Shown: positions 1 to 7,598 of the stretch, piece by piece
Numbering within the stretch: the stretch's first letter is position 1
Layout of the letters: each line of letters opens with the position of its first letter
Assembly: GCA_049322515.1 (NCBI GenBank)
Contig: JBMOQW010000030.1
Location: 1-39,055 of the forward strand
Length of the DNA stretch: 39,055 nt
Source of the DNA: Parasulfuritortus sp049322515
GTDB taxonomy: Bacteria > Pseudomonadota > Gammaproteobacteria > Burkholderiales > Thiobacillaceae
Reading direction: 5' to 3'
Program-made: the position numbers and the translations under genes
The notes under the pieces: generated by a model
The model's input: only the letters and a program-made list of their open reading frames with translations
Told to the model about the DNA's origin: nothing
Database searches by the model: none

Positions 1-126
1 GGCGGCATTTCCAAGAACCCGTACCTGGCGTTCAAGGTGAAGGGTGCCAAGGCCGGTGACAAGGTGTCGATCAGCACGGTCGACAACAAGGGCGAGCAGG
101 ACACCGCCGAAGCCACCATCGGCTGA
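1..126 (+). CDS. soxZ: SoxZ, C-terminal end (5' truncated by window)
   Basis: The frame open from base 1 encodes 41 residues and stops at TGA 124-126. It contains GGISKNPYLAFKVKG and ends in EATIG, which matches the C-terminal end of SoxZ. SoxZ is the small partner of SoxY; together they carry sulfur intermediates on a SoxY cysteine during periplasmic thiosulfate oxidation. The start and most of the protein lie outside the window, so the call rests on this short tail. An intrinsic terminator follows 14 bases later, so this is probably the last gene of a sox transcript. Confidence 0.85.
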   Translation, partial: GGISKNPYLAFKVKGAKAGDKVSISTVDNKGEQDTAEATIG

Positions 127-140
127 TCCAAGCCGAGACG

Positions 141-169
141 ACCGGGTCCTCAGGGGCCCGGTTTTTTTT
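141..169 (+). terminator. Intrinsic terminator after soxZ
   Basis: A 9-bp stem (141-149 with 154-162, one G-U pair) and a 4-base loop are followed by eight T residues (162-169). It faces + and should end the sox transcript before the rhodanese gene. Confidence 0.9.
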
Positions 170-219
170 CGCCCCGCGTAGGCTAGCGCGGCCGGGATGT
201 GTCGTCGAAGGAGCGTGCC

Positions 220-861
220 ATGCATGTCTTGCTTGCTGCCGGTTTACTCACGGTATCTTTGTCGGTCTTGGCGGCCGAGACGGTCAAGCCCGTTCACATC
301 ACCCACGGCCTGCCCAGTGTCGAAATTCTGCATCTGGGGCAGCGGGTGACCCTGGAGCGGAATGCGGATCCGGACAATATGATCGATCCGGATTTCTCGC
401 TGACGTCGAGACCCTGTCCCCCTTATTGCATCCAGCCCATGCACTTGGCGCCCGGGGTGGAGACCCTGGGTGAACTTGAAGTGATCGACTACCTGAAGCG
501 GGCGGGGGATGGCAGTGTCCTGGTGGTCGATTCGCGTGACAGCGACTGGCCGCTGCGCAGTGGCATCCTGCCTGGCGCGGTGCATATTCCATGGACCGAA
601 CTGCATCCCGCTCACAGTGATCCTGAAAAGATCGCCGAACTCCTGAGCCTGCGCTTCGGCGCTGCGCGCGCGGGTGGGTTGTGGAACTTCGAGAATGCGC
701 GTACCTTGGTTTTCTACTGCAACGGCCCTTGGTGCGGGCAGTCCCCGACCAACATCAAGCAGTTGTTGGCGTACGGCTATCCCGCCCACAAGCTGAAGTG
801 GTATCGCGGCGGCATGCAGGCCTGGAAGGCATTGGGCCTGACCACAATGCCGTCGAAGTAA
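220..861 (+). CDS. Exported rhodanese-domain protein with CNGxxC active loop
   Basis: The protein has 213 residues from ATG 220, chosen because AAGGAG (208-213) lies six bases upstream; a GTG at 199 in the same frame has no such site. Residues 1-19 form a Sec-type signal peptide (cleavage near LAA). A CPPYC pair (Cys66, Cys70) precedes the rhodanese fold at about 85-207. The active loop FYCNGPWCG gives Cys167, the expected persulfide-carrying cysteine, with a second cysteine at 172. Rhodaneses transfer sulfane sulfur; a periplasmic one beside sox would plausibly handle thiosulfate or polysulfide sulfur. The substrate is inferred. It is 40 bases upstream of the DUF302 gene and probably co-transcribed with it. 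Confidence 0.8.
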   Translation: MHVLLAAGLLTVSLSVLAAETVKPVHITHGLPSVEILHLGQRVTLERNADPDNMIDPDFSLTSRPCPPYCIQPMHLAPGVETLGELEVIDYLKRAGDGSVLVVDSRDSDWPLRSGILPGAVHIPWTELHPAHSDPEKIAELLSLRFGAARAGGLWNFENARTLVFYCNGPWCGQSPTNIKQLLAYGYPAHKLKWYRGGMQAWKALGLTTMPSK

Positions 862-901
862 CGCACACGATGCGATTGTCCCGAGGATAAGGAAGAGACT
901 G

Positions 902-1594
902 ATGAAACGTATTGCCCTGCTGACAGCCCTGCTGTCCGTGCTGTCGTCCGTGCAGGCCGCCGATCCGGCGCCGGCCGCGAATCCCTACCTGGCCAACGTC
1001 CCGGTGTCCGCCGGGCCGATGGTGTTGCCGATCTCGCCCGAAGGGCGCGGCAAGCGTCCCTACGAGATGTCCCGCGTGATCCCGGTCGAGGAAAAGCGCA
1101 AGCTGATGCAGCAGATGATGCCCATGATGAGCATGGCGACGCGCATGGACGTCAAGGATGTCATGAACCTGATGTCGACCAAGTACAAGGCCAAGGAAGG
1201 TCTTAGCTTCGATGACGTGGTTCAGTCGATGGAATTGCGCGCCAACCAGATGAACTTCAAGAAGGTCGGCCATTCCCCGATGTGGAAGGACATCCAGGCG
1301 GTGCTTGGCGACACCACGGCGCCCCGCATGGAGGTTTTCCACTACTGTGACATCGCGGCGGGCCGCGAGGTGCTCAAGTACGCGCCCGAATCGCTCATCT
1401 TCCTGCCCTGCCGGATCGGCATCATGGAAGACGCCGACAAGAACATCTGGGTGTTGACTCTGGATTGGGACGTCGCCTGGCTGGACTCCATCTCGGGCAA
1501 GATGGGCGCGCCGGACGCCCTGATGAAGGCTGCGGCCGAGATCCGCGACAAGATGGACAACATCATGCGCGCCGCCGCCGATGGCGACCTGTGA
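902..1594 (+). CDS. Exported DUF302-domain protein
   Basis: The 230-residue protein has a signal peptide (1-20, ending SVQAA) and a purine-rich AAGGAAG ribosome site before the ATG. Residues about 101-195 resemble the DUF302 family: the region runs from MNFKKVGHSPMW to WVLTLDWDV and includes VFHYCD and FLPCRIGIME, with Cys149 and Cys170. DUF302 proteins have no firmly established role, but I recall them being common in sulfur-oxidising bacteria. Residues 60-95 are methionine-rich (MQQMMPMMSMATRM), an echo of the next gene. The next ORF starts 22 bases after the stop, so the two are probably translated from one mRNA. The function is unknown; export and the fold assignment are the supported parts. 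Confidence 0.75.
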   Translation: MKRIALLTALLSVLSSVQAADPAPAANPYLANVPVSAGPMVLPISPEGRGKRPYEMSRVIPVEEKRKLMQQMMPMMSMATRMDVKDVMNLMSTKYKAKEGLSFDDVVQSMELRANQMNFKKVGHSPMWKDIQAVLGDTTAPRMEVFHYCDIAAGREVLKYAPESLIFLPCRIGIMEDADKNIWVLTLDWDVAWLDSISGKMGAPDALMKAAAEIRDKMDNIMRAAADGDL

Positions 1595-1616
1595 CCGGCC
1601 CCCGAGGAACCCTGCG

Positions 1617-2189
1617 ATGAAACTGAATACCCTGATGGCTGTGCTGGCTTGTGTGGCTGTCCCTGCGCATGCCGGATTCGAGTCGATGATGAATCCGATG
1701 GCCATGATGAATCCGGCTGGAATGATGAACCCTGCGGCCATGATGAATCCCGTGGCAATGATGAATCCTGCAAGCATGCTGAATCCAGCCAGCCTGTTGA
1801 ATCCGATGGCCAATCCCCTGGCCTTCTTGGTGCCGATGACCATGATGGGGTCCCCGATGGGTATGGGGATGATGAATCCGGTGGGCATGGCGGTCCCGAT
1901 GATGGGCTTGGGGGGCGCCATGCAGGTGGCTCCCCAGATGATGAGCTTCAGCCATCAGAACCAGATGGCCAATCCATTCCTCGGCGGGCCGTTGGCAGGC
2001 AATCCTTACCTCGGGTCGGGATTCCCGGCGCTGCCCTTCGCCAGCGCACCGAACATGCCGCCAGTTCCGCCATTCCCGTTTGCATCGCCCGCAGCCATGT
2101 CGGGGCAAGCGCCGGCGGCCTTGCCGTTCGATCCGATGCAACTGCTCAATATGCTGAGTGGCGCGATGCCGGCCCGGCCAGCCCAGTGA
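1617..2189 (+). CDS. Exported methionine-rich repeat protein (MMNPxA hexapeptides)
   Basis: The 190-residue protein starts at ATG 1617, supported by GAGGAA (1604-1609) seven bases upstream. An earlier in-frame ATG at 1581 lies inside the preceding gene and lacks a site. Residues 1-19 (MKLNTLMAVLACVAVPAHA) form a signal peptide. The mature protein opens with about eight tandem MMNPxA-like hexapeptides, then Met/Gly/Pro-rich sequence (SPMGMGMMNP, VPMMGLGG), then a Pro/Phe/Ala-rich tail. I count 34 Met in 190 residues. After processing it has no cysteine and few charged residues. I do not recognise a family. Possible roles, all inferred, are a structural coat protein (for example around extracellular or periplasmic sulfur) or Cu(I) binding through methionines. 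Confidence 0.7.
   Translation: MKLNTLMAVLACVAVPAHAGFESMMNPMAMMNPAGMMNPAAMMNPVAMMNPASMLNPASLLNPMANPLAFLVPMTMMGSPMGMGMMNPVGMAVPMMGLGGAMQVAPQMMSFSHQNQMANPFLGGPLAGNPYLGSGFPALPFASAPNMPPVPPFPFASPAAMSGQAPAALPFDPMQLLNMLSGAMPARPAQ
1686..1817 (+). repeat. Tandem 18-bp coding repeat (MMNPxA)
   Basis: About seven to eight 18-base units built on ATGATGAATCC encode MMNPMA, MMNPAG, MMNPAA, MMNPVA, MMNPAS, MLNPAS and LLNPMA. The copies diverge towards the 3' end, and all are in frame within the methionine-rich gene. Confidence 0.85.
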
Positions 2190-2211
2190 TCGACGTTTCT
2201 TGGTGACGGCC

Positions 2212-2231
2212 AGGGGCGCGTGAGCGCCCCT
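2212..2231. terminator. Hairpin between convergent genes
   Basis: A perfect 8-bp inverted repeat (AGGGGCGC / GCGCCCCT, loop GTGA) sits between the Met-rich gene and the convergent dsrS stop. Neither strand has a U-tract after it, so it is at best a weak bidirectional terminator or a 3'-end stabilising hairpin. Confidence 0.45.
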
Positions 2232-2234
2232 GAT

Positions 2235-3164
2235 TCATTGCGGGCCGCGCAACCTGGCCAGGTCGGCTGCGACGGGGGCGATCACCGGTTCGATCTTGCG
2301 CCGCATCAGCGAGCCGATCGCCGTGCTGCGGGCGAAGATCGGGTGGGTCAGACCGGCATCCACGTGCGCCAGTCTCGCCTGGCAGGCCGCCCGGTCCTCG
2401 TCATCCGGGACTGGCAGGCGAGCGAAATGGCGGCCGATCGCATCCAAGGTGCGGCTGACCACTTCCTGGGTATCGGGGCGAGCCAGGATCTCCAGGCAGG
2501 CATCGATGAAGGCAAAGGCACTGGGATCCGGCAAATGGTCGGGGCAGGTTTCCAGGAAGGCGACATAGTAGCTGTTCTGCCGCTTGCCCCGCTTCCACAC
2601 GGTCTGGCGCTGGATTTCGGACAGGGTGCCGGAGTAGAGCAGCACCGCCACCGTATCCATGATGGCCAGGTGATCCTCTTGCAGGAAGGGCAGGTGCTCG
2701 ATCAGGAAATCGGCCAGGATCGGGCCCATGCGGCCGCGTGCCACGGCTTCCCGGGCCAGCATCAGACGGGCGTGTTCAATGGTCGGCATCGCCCACCAGG
2801 CGTAGCCGGCGATTTCATCGGTGAGTGCGGGCGAGTGCACCACCGCGACCACGGCTTCGGGCTCGCCGATCAACAGCAGCTGGCCGAGATTGGTGCTTTC
2901 CATCTGGCCGTGCCGGGTCCAGCGTGAGAGATAGACGGGATAACCGCCTGGCGAGCCCAGGGCGTGGCCGGACAAGGCCTCGCGCACCAGGCGCAGGTAC
3001 TTGTCGGCACGGCAATTCGGATGCAGCGGCATCGATGCTTCCTCCCCGCCGGCGAGCAGTGCGTGCAGTGCCAGGTTGCCCTCGTCGAGGCGAATCGCGC
3101 GGATCTCCTGGGCGAGCAGGACGTTGAGCCGGAACAGGTCCTCCGGGCTCAGTTCCTCGTTCAT
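2235..3164 (-). CDS. dsrS: DsrS-like sulfur metabolism protein
   Basis: The 309-residue soluble protein has no signal peptide. Its N-terminal half (LSPEDLFRLNVLLAQ, GSPGGYPVYLSRWTRHGQM, GEPEAVVAVVHSPALTDE, YAWWAMPT) matches the DsrS family as I remember it from sulfur oxidisers such as Allochromatium. There DsrS is tied to the dsr system for oxidising stored sulfur, and its biochemical role is poorly defined. The ATG overlaps the hemL stop in ATGA, so translation is coupled to hemL. No other dsr gene is visible in the window, so an isolated dsrS sits in a cofactor-synthesis operon. The alternative is an uncharacterised paralogue; family membership is recognised from memory, not from a search. 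Confidence 0.72.
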   Translation of the reverse strand: MNEELSPEDLFRLNVLLAQEIRAIRLDEGNLALHALLAGGEEASMPLHPNCRADKYLRLVREALSGHALGSPGGYPVYLSRWTRHGQMESTNLGQLLLIGEPEAVVAVVHSPALTDEIAGYAWWAMPTIEHARLMLAREAVARGRMGPILADFLIEHLPFLQEDHLAIMDTVAVLLYSGTLSEIQRQTVWKRGKRQNSYYVAFLETCPDHLPDPSAFAFIDACLEILARPDTQEVVSRTLDAIGRHFARLPVPDDEDRAACQARLAHVDAGLTHPIFARSTAIGSLMRRKIEPVIAPVAADLARLRGPQ

Positions 3165-4441
3165 AGCTTGGCGAAAGCCTTGGCTGCGGCCGCTACGGTG
3201 GCGTCGATGTCGGCGTCGCTGTGAGCGCCGGAGACGAAGCCAGCCTCGAAGGCGGAGGGCGCCAGATAGACGCCTTCCAGCAGCATCAGATGGAAGAAGC
3301 GGTTGAACGCTTCTTTGTCGCAGGCCATCACCTCGGCGTACGAGGTGGGGGCCTTGGCGCTGAAGTAGAGCCCGAACATGCCGCCCACCGACTGGGCTGA
3401 GAACGGGATGCCCGCGTCACGCGCGGCGGCGGCGAGGCCCTCGACCAGGCGGGTGGTGCAGGCCGCGAGCGCATCGTGGAAGCCAGGTGCCAGGGCCTTC
3501 TTCAAGGTGGTCAGCCCGGCGGCCACGGCCACCGGGTTGCCTGACAGGGTGCCGGCTTGATAGACCGGGCCGAGGGGCGCCAACTGATCCATGATCTCGG
3601 CCCTGCCGCCAAAGGCACCGACCGGCAGGCCACCGCCGATCACCTTGCCCAGCGTGGTCAGGTCGGGGGTGATGCCGTATACCCCCTGGGCGCCCTGGGG
3701 GCCGACCCGGAAGCCGGTCATGACTTCGTCGAAGATCAGCACCGCGCCGTGGCGGGTGCAGTTGTCGCGCAGGGCCTCGAGGAAACCAGGGGCCGGCTTG
3801 ATCAGGTTCATGTTGCCGGCCACCGCCTCGACGATGACGCAGGCGATCTCCTGGCCGCGCTCGGCGAAGACGCGGTTGACCTGGTCGATGTCGTTGTAGT
3901 CGAGCACCAGGGTATGGGCCGTGACTTCGGCCGGGACGCCCGCCGAACTGGGCTGGCCGAAGGTGAGTGCACCGGAGCCGGCCTTGACCAGCAGGGCGTC
4001 GCCGTGGCCGTGATAGCAGCCCTCGAACTTGATCAGGGTGGAGCGCCCGGTGAAGCCGCGTGCCAGGCGGATGGCGCTCATGGTGGCTTCGGTGCCGGAG
4101 GAGACCAGGCGCAGCTTCTCCAGGCTGGGCAAGGCCTGGACCAGGAAGTCGGCCATTTCCAGCTCGATCTCGGTGGGCGCCCCGAAGCTCAGGCCGAGTG
4201 CAGCGCGCTGCTGCACGGCGCGGACCACGTCGGGATCGGCGTGGCCGAGGATTAGCGGTCCCCAGGAACCGACGTAGTCCAGGTACGACTTGCCATCAGC
4301 ATCCCAGACCCGGGCGCCTTCGCCGCGCGCGAAGAAACGTGGCGTGCCGCCCACCGAGCGGAAGGCGCGCACCGGTGAATTGACGCCGCCGGGAATGACG
4401 TGCTGGGATTGTTCGAACAACTGGTCGTTGCGGGAGCTCAT
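3161..4441 (-). CDS. hemL: Glutamate-1-semialdehyde 2,1-aminomutase
   Basis: HemL is the PLP enzyme that converts glutamate-1-semialdehyde to 5-aminolevulinate in the C5 route to haem and sirohaem. The 426-residue length is normal. It shows the family start (VIPGGVNSPVRAF), the substrate region (GSWGPLILGHADP), EGCYHGHGD, the PLP-binding FDEVMTGFRV and the Schiff-base lysine in TLGKVIGGG (about Lys266). Its ATG overlaps the thiE stop and its stop overlaps the dsrS start (both ATGA), so thiE-hemL-dsrS are translationally coupled. The product would feed the sirohaem and c-type haem demand of sulfur oxidation; that link is inference. Confidence 0.97.
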   Translation of the reverse strand: MSSRNDQLFEQSQHVIPGGVNSPVRAFRSVGGTPRFFARGEGARVWDADGKSYLDYVGSWGPLILGHADPDVVRAVQQRAALGLSFGAPTEIELEMADFLVQALPSLEKLRLVSSGTEATMSAIRLARGFTGRSTLIKFEGCYHGHGDALLVKAGSGALTFGQPSSAGVPAEVTAHTLVLDYNDIDQVNRVFAERGQEIACVIVEAVAGNMNLIKPAPGFLEALRDNCTRHGAVLIFDEVMTGFRVGPQGAQGVYGITPDLTTLGKVIGGGLPVGAFGGRAEIMDQLAPLGPVYQAGTLSGNPVAVAAGLTTLKKALAPGFHDALAACTTRLVEGLAAAARDAGIPFSAQSVGGMFGLYFSAKAPTSYAEVMACDKEAFNRFFHLMLLEGVYLAPSAFEAGFVSGAHSDADIDATVAAAAKAFAKL

Positions 4442-5067
4442 GGACGGGAAATCTCGAAAAGTTGCATGAAATCGCGGCTGGCGCGCTCGGGATCCGCGCT
4501 ATTGTATACGGCGCTGATCACCGCCAGCAGGTGGGCGCCGGCGGCCACCAGGCCGGACGCGTTGTCGAGGCTGATACCGCCGATCGCACATACCGGGCAG
4601 TCCAGTTCGGCGCCGGCCGCACCGAGCAGGGACAGGTCGGCGCGGCCAGCGAGGGGCTTGGTCGGCGACGCGAAAAAACTGCCAAAGGCGACATAGTCGG
4701 CGCCGGCGGCACGCGCCGCGCGGGCCAGGTCGAGGCGCTGGTAGCAGGAGGCGCCGAGCAGACGATCGGGCGCCAGCCGGGCGCGTGCGGCGGCGAGATC
4801 CCCATCGTCGGCACCCAGGTGGACGCCATCGGCTTCGACCGCCAGGGCCAGGTCGAGGTCGTCGTTGACAATCAGTCGGGCGTCATGGCGTCGGGTCAAG
4901 TCGCGCAGCGCCACTGCCTGCGCCTCGCGAAGGGTCGGCGAGGCGCTTTTGTTGCGATATTGCAGGACCTTGCATCCCCCCTTGAGGACCGCCTCGGTGA
5001 CTTCGACCAGGCGCGCGCTGTCGGCCCAGTCCGGGGTGATCGCGTAAAGCCCCTCAAGCCGCGTCAT
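4438..5067 (-). CDS. thiE: Thiamine-phosphate synthase
   Basis: ThiE joins HMP-pyrophosphate and thiazole phosphate to make thiamine monophosphate. The 209-residue TIM barrel shows LYAITPD at the N-terminus, GGCKVLQYRNK, the pyrophosphate/Mg region IVNDDLDLALAVEADGVHLG, YVAFGSFFASPTK and CAIGGIS. It begins inside the last 14 bases of thiD and ends in an ATGA overlap with hemL. The gene order thiD-thiE-hemL is common in betaproteobacteria. Confidence 0.96.
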   Translation of the reverse strand: MTRLEGLYAITPDWADSARLVEVTEAVLKGGCKVLQYRNKSASPTLREAQAVALRDLTRRHDARLIVNDDLDLALAVEADGVHLGADDGDLAAARARLAPDRLLGASCYQRLDLARAARAAGADYVAFGSFFASPTKPLAGRADLSLLGAAGAELDCPVCAIGGISLDNASGLVAAGAHLLAVISAVYNSADPERASRDFMQLFEISRP

Positions 5068-5881
5068 CTTCGCCGTCGCGTGCCCAGAACAGGCGGTCGG
5101 GAATATGCTGGCCCATGCCGATGCGGTAGCTGTTGCGCAGGGCTTCGTAAGTATATTCCTGGGCCGACTTGACGGCGTCGGTGATGCTCAGGCCCTGGGC
5201 CAGGAGCGCGGCCACCGCGGAGGCCAGGGTGCAGCCGGAACCGTGGTAACTGCCCGGCAGGCGTTCCCATTCCAGGCTGAGCAGCAGGCCCTCGATGCTG
5301 TAGAGATTGTTGATCACCTTGGTGGTCTGCTCATGCGATCCGGTGATCAGGACGTGTTCGCAGCCCAGGTCGATGAGGCGTGCGGCACATTCCTCCAGGT
5401 CCGGATCGTCGTCCTCGTCGTTGAGGTCGTCCTCGGCCAGTCGCCGGGCCTCCATGCTGTTCGGAGTGATCAGGGTGGTCTGGGGCAGCAACAGGTCGCG
5501 CATGGCCGAAATCAGTTCGTCGTCGGCCAGCTCATCGCCCCGTCCGGAGGCCAGCACCGGGTCGAGGACCAGAGGGATGTCGGGATAGTCGGAGACGATC
5601 TCGGCGATCGCCGCCACCGCTTCCACGCTGCCCAGCATGCCCAGCTTGAAGGCGGCAACCGGGACATCTTCGAGGATGCCGCGTGCCTGGTCGACGATCC
5701 AGGCCGCGTCCAGGGCAAGGAAATCATCGACCCCGACGGTGTCCTGAACCGTGACTGCGGTGATCACGGTGAGCGGGTGGCAGCCCAGGCTGGCCAGGGT
5801 CAGCAGGTCGGCCTGACTGCCGGCGCCCCCGGTCGGGTCGGTGGCCGCGAAACTGAGGACGGTGGGGAGTTGTGAAGACAT
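5054..5881 (-). CDS. thiD: Hydroxymethylpyrimidine/phosphomethylpyrimidine kinase
   Basis: ThiD phosphorylates HMP and HMP-P to HMP-PP for thiamine synthesis. The 275-residue ribokinase-fold protein starts at ATG 5881 (MSSQLPTVLSFAATDPTGG). The open frame continues far upstream to 6931, but that part is antisense to the binding-protein/rhodanese gene and is not family-like. Motifs are TDPTGGAGSQADL, KLGMLGS, LVLDPVLASGRGD and the anion-hole GSYHGSGCTLASA. An acidic insert (DDLNDEDDDPDLEE) sits near residue 170. A GATAAT-like -10 (5918-5923, minus strand) lies about 37 bases upstream; I see no TPP riboswitch in the 105-base gap. Confidence 0.95.
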   Translation of the reverse strand: MSSQLPTVLSFAATDPTGGAGSQADLLTLASLGCHPLTVITAVTVQDTVGVDDFLALDAAWIVDQARGILEDVPVAAFKLGMLGSVEAVAAIAEIVSDYPDIPLVLDPVLASGRGDELADDELISAMRDLLLPQTTLITPNSMEARRLAEDDLNDEDDDPDLEECAARLIDLGCEHVLITGSHEQTTKVINNLYSIEGLLLSLEWERLPGSYHGSGCTLASAVAALLAQGLSITDAVKSAQEYTYEALRNSYRIGMGQHIPDRLFWARDGEDDAA

Positions 5882-5986
5882 GTGGAGAGGCTTTGTGTTA
5901 CAAATAGCGGTGAAGGAATTATCCCACATGCGGCGGCCCTGCCATGGCGATCCGGCCGATACGCGCCACGATTGGGGAACAAATAG

Positions 5987-7171
5987 ATGCGGAAGGGTTG
6001 GTTGCCGTCCCTGGCGGCGTTGCTGATCAGTCTGGCCCAGCCTGTCTGGGCCGACTTGGTCATGAATGTCACCCTCGACTACGACCAGGATCGGGATCGG
6101 GTGGCCACCCAGAGCGTGTTCAAGGAACTGGCCAGCCGGATCGGCAAGTCGGTGGGCCAGCCGGTGCGGCTGGAGATGACCCAGCATACCGAGCGCGTGG
6201 GCGAACAGGTACGCATCGGCGCCTACGACATCCTGGTGGCCCCCTCGCATCTGATCGGGCTCGCCATGCGGCACGGCTATGTGCCGGTGAGCCGCACCCA
6301 GGCGTCCACCCGGGTCGCCTTGCTGGCCAGCAAGGCCAGCGGCATCGCCAAGTTCGAGGAGGCCAAGGGGCGGCGCGTGGTCCTGCCCCATCAGGAATCC
6401 CTGGTTTCCACCACGCTCAAGGGCGAGTTGAACGCCATGGGCTTGTCCACCAGCAGCTTCTTCGGTCCGGTCACCACCGTGAAAAGCTACGGCGCGGTCC
6501 TGTATGCCCTGGATATCGGTCAGGCCGAGGTGGCGGCCTTGCGTGAGGAAACCGCGCGCCAATGGTTGGCCAGCCATCCTGGCGCCAGTCTGGTGAAAAC
6601 CTTCGATCCGATGCCGGTGGCCGGAGTGGCCGTGCTTGGCAAGATGGATCCCGCCTTGCGGGCCAAGGTCGGGCAGGCCTTCACCGGGCTTGATGCCGGT
6701 TTCGTGGCGCGCCTGGGCAAGGGGGGACTGGGGGCCTTTGCTGCGTCCGATGCCGCGGCCTTCGAAAAGATTTCCACGCGCGGCTTCTACACGCCCGAGG
6801 TGCTGCCCGGAGTGACCATCGTCACTGCGGCCCAGGTCAGGAAAATGATGGAACAGAAAGTGCCGCTCTACGATGTCAGGCCGGTGGAACATTACCGGGA
6901 AGGCCACATCCCGGGGGCGATTTCCGTGCACTATCAGAGCAACAGCCCCAAGGAGCCTGACTTCGACGACGCGGTCGACCGCTTCGATCTGAGCAAGCTA
7001 CCCCAAGACAAGCAGGCGCCGATGATCTTCCAATGCAATGGCGCGGAATGCTGGTACAGCTACAAGGCGGCCCGCTATATGGCCAAGCGTGGTTATACCA
7101 AGGTTTACTGGTATCGGACCGGCCTGCCCGCCTGGAAGGCCGCCGGTTATCCGATCGAGCGCGGAGGTTGA
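5987..7171 (+). CDS. Periplasmic binding protein (PhnD-like) fused to rhodanese domain
   Basis: The 394-residue protein has a signal peptide (1-22, ending PVWA). Residues about 25-265 look like a phosphate/phosphonate-type (PhnD, type 2) periplasmic binding fold: an early VTLDYDQDRD strand, AYDILVAPSHLIG, GRRVVLPHQESLVSTTLKGEL and DIGQAEVAAL. Residues about 280-390 are a rhodanese: LYDVRPVEHYREGHIPGAISV, then MIFQCNGAECW with Cys350 (expected catalytic) and Cys355, then YWYRTGLPAWKAAGYP. The stop is two bases before pilG, so it heads the pil-chp transcript. It might bind a sulfur compound and pass or sense its sulfur; the ligand is not deducible. The C-NG-xx-C spacing equals that in the rhodanese at 220-861. 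Confidence 0.78.
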   Translation: MRKGWLPSLAALLISLAQPVWADLVMNVTLDYDQDRDRVATQSVFKELASRIGKSVGQPVRLEMTQHTERVGEQVRIGAYDILVAPSHLIGLAMRHGYVPVSRTQASTRVALLASKASGIAKFEEAKGRRVVLPHQESLVSTTLKGELNAMGLSTSSFFGPVTTVKSYGAVLYALDIGQAEVAALREETARQWLASHPGASLVKTFDPMPVAGVAVLGKMDPALRAKVGQAFTGLDAGFVARLGKGGLGAFAASDAAAFEKISTRGFYTPEVLPGVTIVTAAQVRKMMEQKVPLYDVRPVEHYREGHIPGAISVHYQSNSPKEPDFDDAVDRFDLSKLPQDKQAPMIFQCNGAECWYSYKAARYMAKRGYTKVYWYRTGLPAWKAAGYPIERGG

Positions 7172-7173
7172 CG

Positions 7174-7557
7174 ATGGAATTGAAGGGCACCCGGGTCATG
7201 GTGATCGATGACAGCAACACCATCCGGCGCAGCGCAGAGATCTTCCTGCAGCAGGCGGGATGCGAGGTAATCCTGGCCGAGGATGGCTTCGATGCGCTGG
7301 CCAAGATCGCCGACCATCAGCCGGACGTCATCTTCGTCGACATCATGATGCCGCGTTTGGATGGCTACCAGACCTGCGCGTTGATCAAGAAGAATTCCCG
7401 CTACCGGGAGACGCCGGTGATCATGCTGTCGTCCAAGGACGGCTTGTTCGATCGTGCCCGCGGTCGCCTGGTCGGATCGGACGAGTATCTGACCAAGCCG
7501 TTTTCCAAGGATGCGCTCCTGTCCGCAGTGGCCCGGCACCATGCCGCAACGGGTTGA
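7174..7557 (+). CDS. pilG: Twitching-motility response regulator PilG
   Basis: The 127-residue single receiver domain starts at ATG 7174 with GGAGG (7163-7167) upstream; the same frame is open earlier but overlaps the rhodanese. It is nearly identical in pattern to Pseudomonas PilG: VMVIDDSNTIRR, phospho-acceptor Asp56 in VDIMMPRLDGYQTCALIKKNS, PVIMLSSKDGLFDRARG, and the conserved Lys108 in YLTKPFSK. PilG is phosphorylated by the ChpA kinase and promotes pilus extension at the pole. It has no output domain, so it works by protein contact. Confidence 0.96.
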   Translation: MELKGTRVMVIDDSNTIRRSAEIFLQQAGCEVILAEDGFDALAKIADHQPDVIFVDIMMPRLDGYQTCALIKKNSRYRETPVIMLSSKDGLFDRARGRLVGSDEYLTKPFSKDALLSAVARHHAATG

Positions 7558-7598
7558 CGCACGGTCCGACATCATTCCAGATTCAAGGAGTTCAGCGT

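Noticed and set aside
755..1921. Minus-strand frame with GFI-rich repeats
   Set aside because: It is the reverse complement of the MMNPxA repeat and of the DUF302 gene; no ribosome site and no recognisable fold.
5882..5986. TPP riboswitch before thiD
   Set aside because: The conserved CUGAGA-type core and its pairing partner are not visible in the 105-base gap.
5882..6931. N-terminal extension of thiD giving a 625-residue protein
   Set aside because: The extra part is antisense to the binding-protein/rhodanese gene, lacks any ThiD similarity, and the family start MSSQLPTVLSFAATDP is at 5881.
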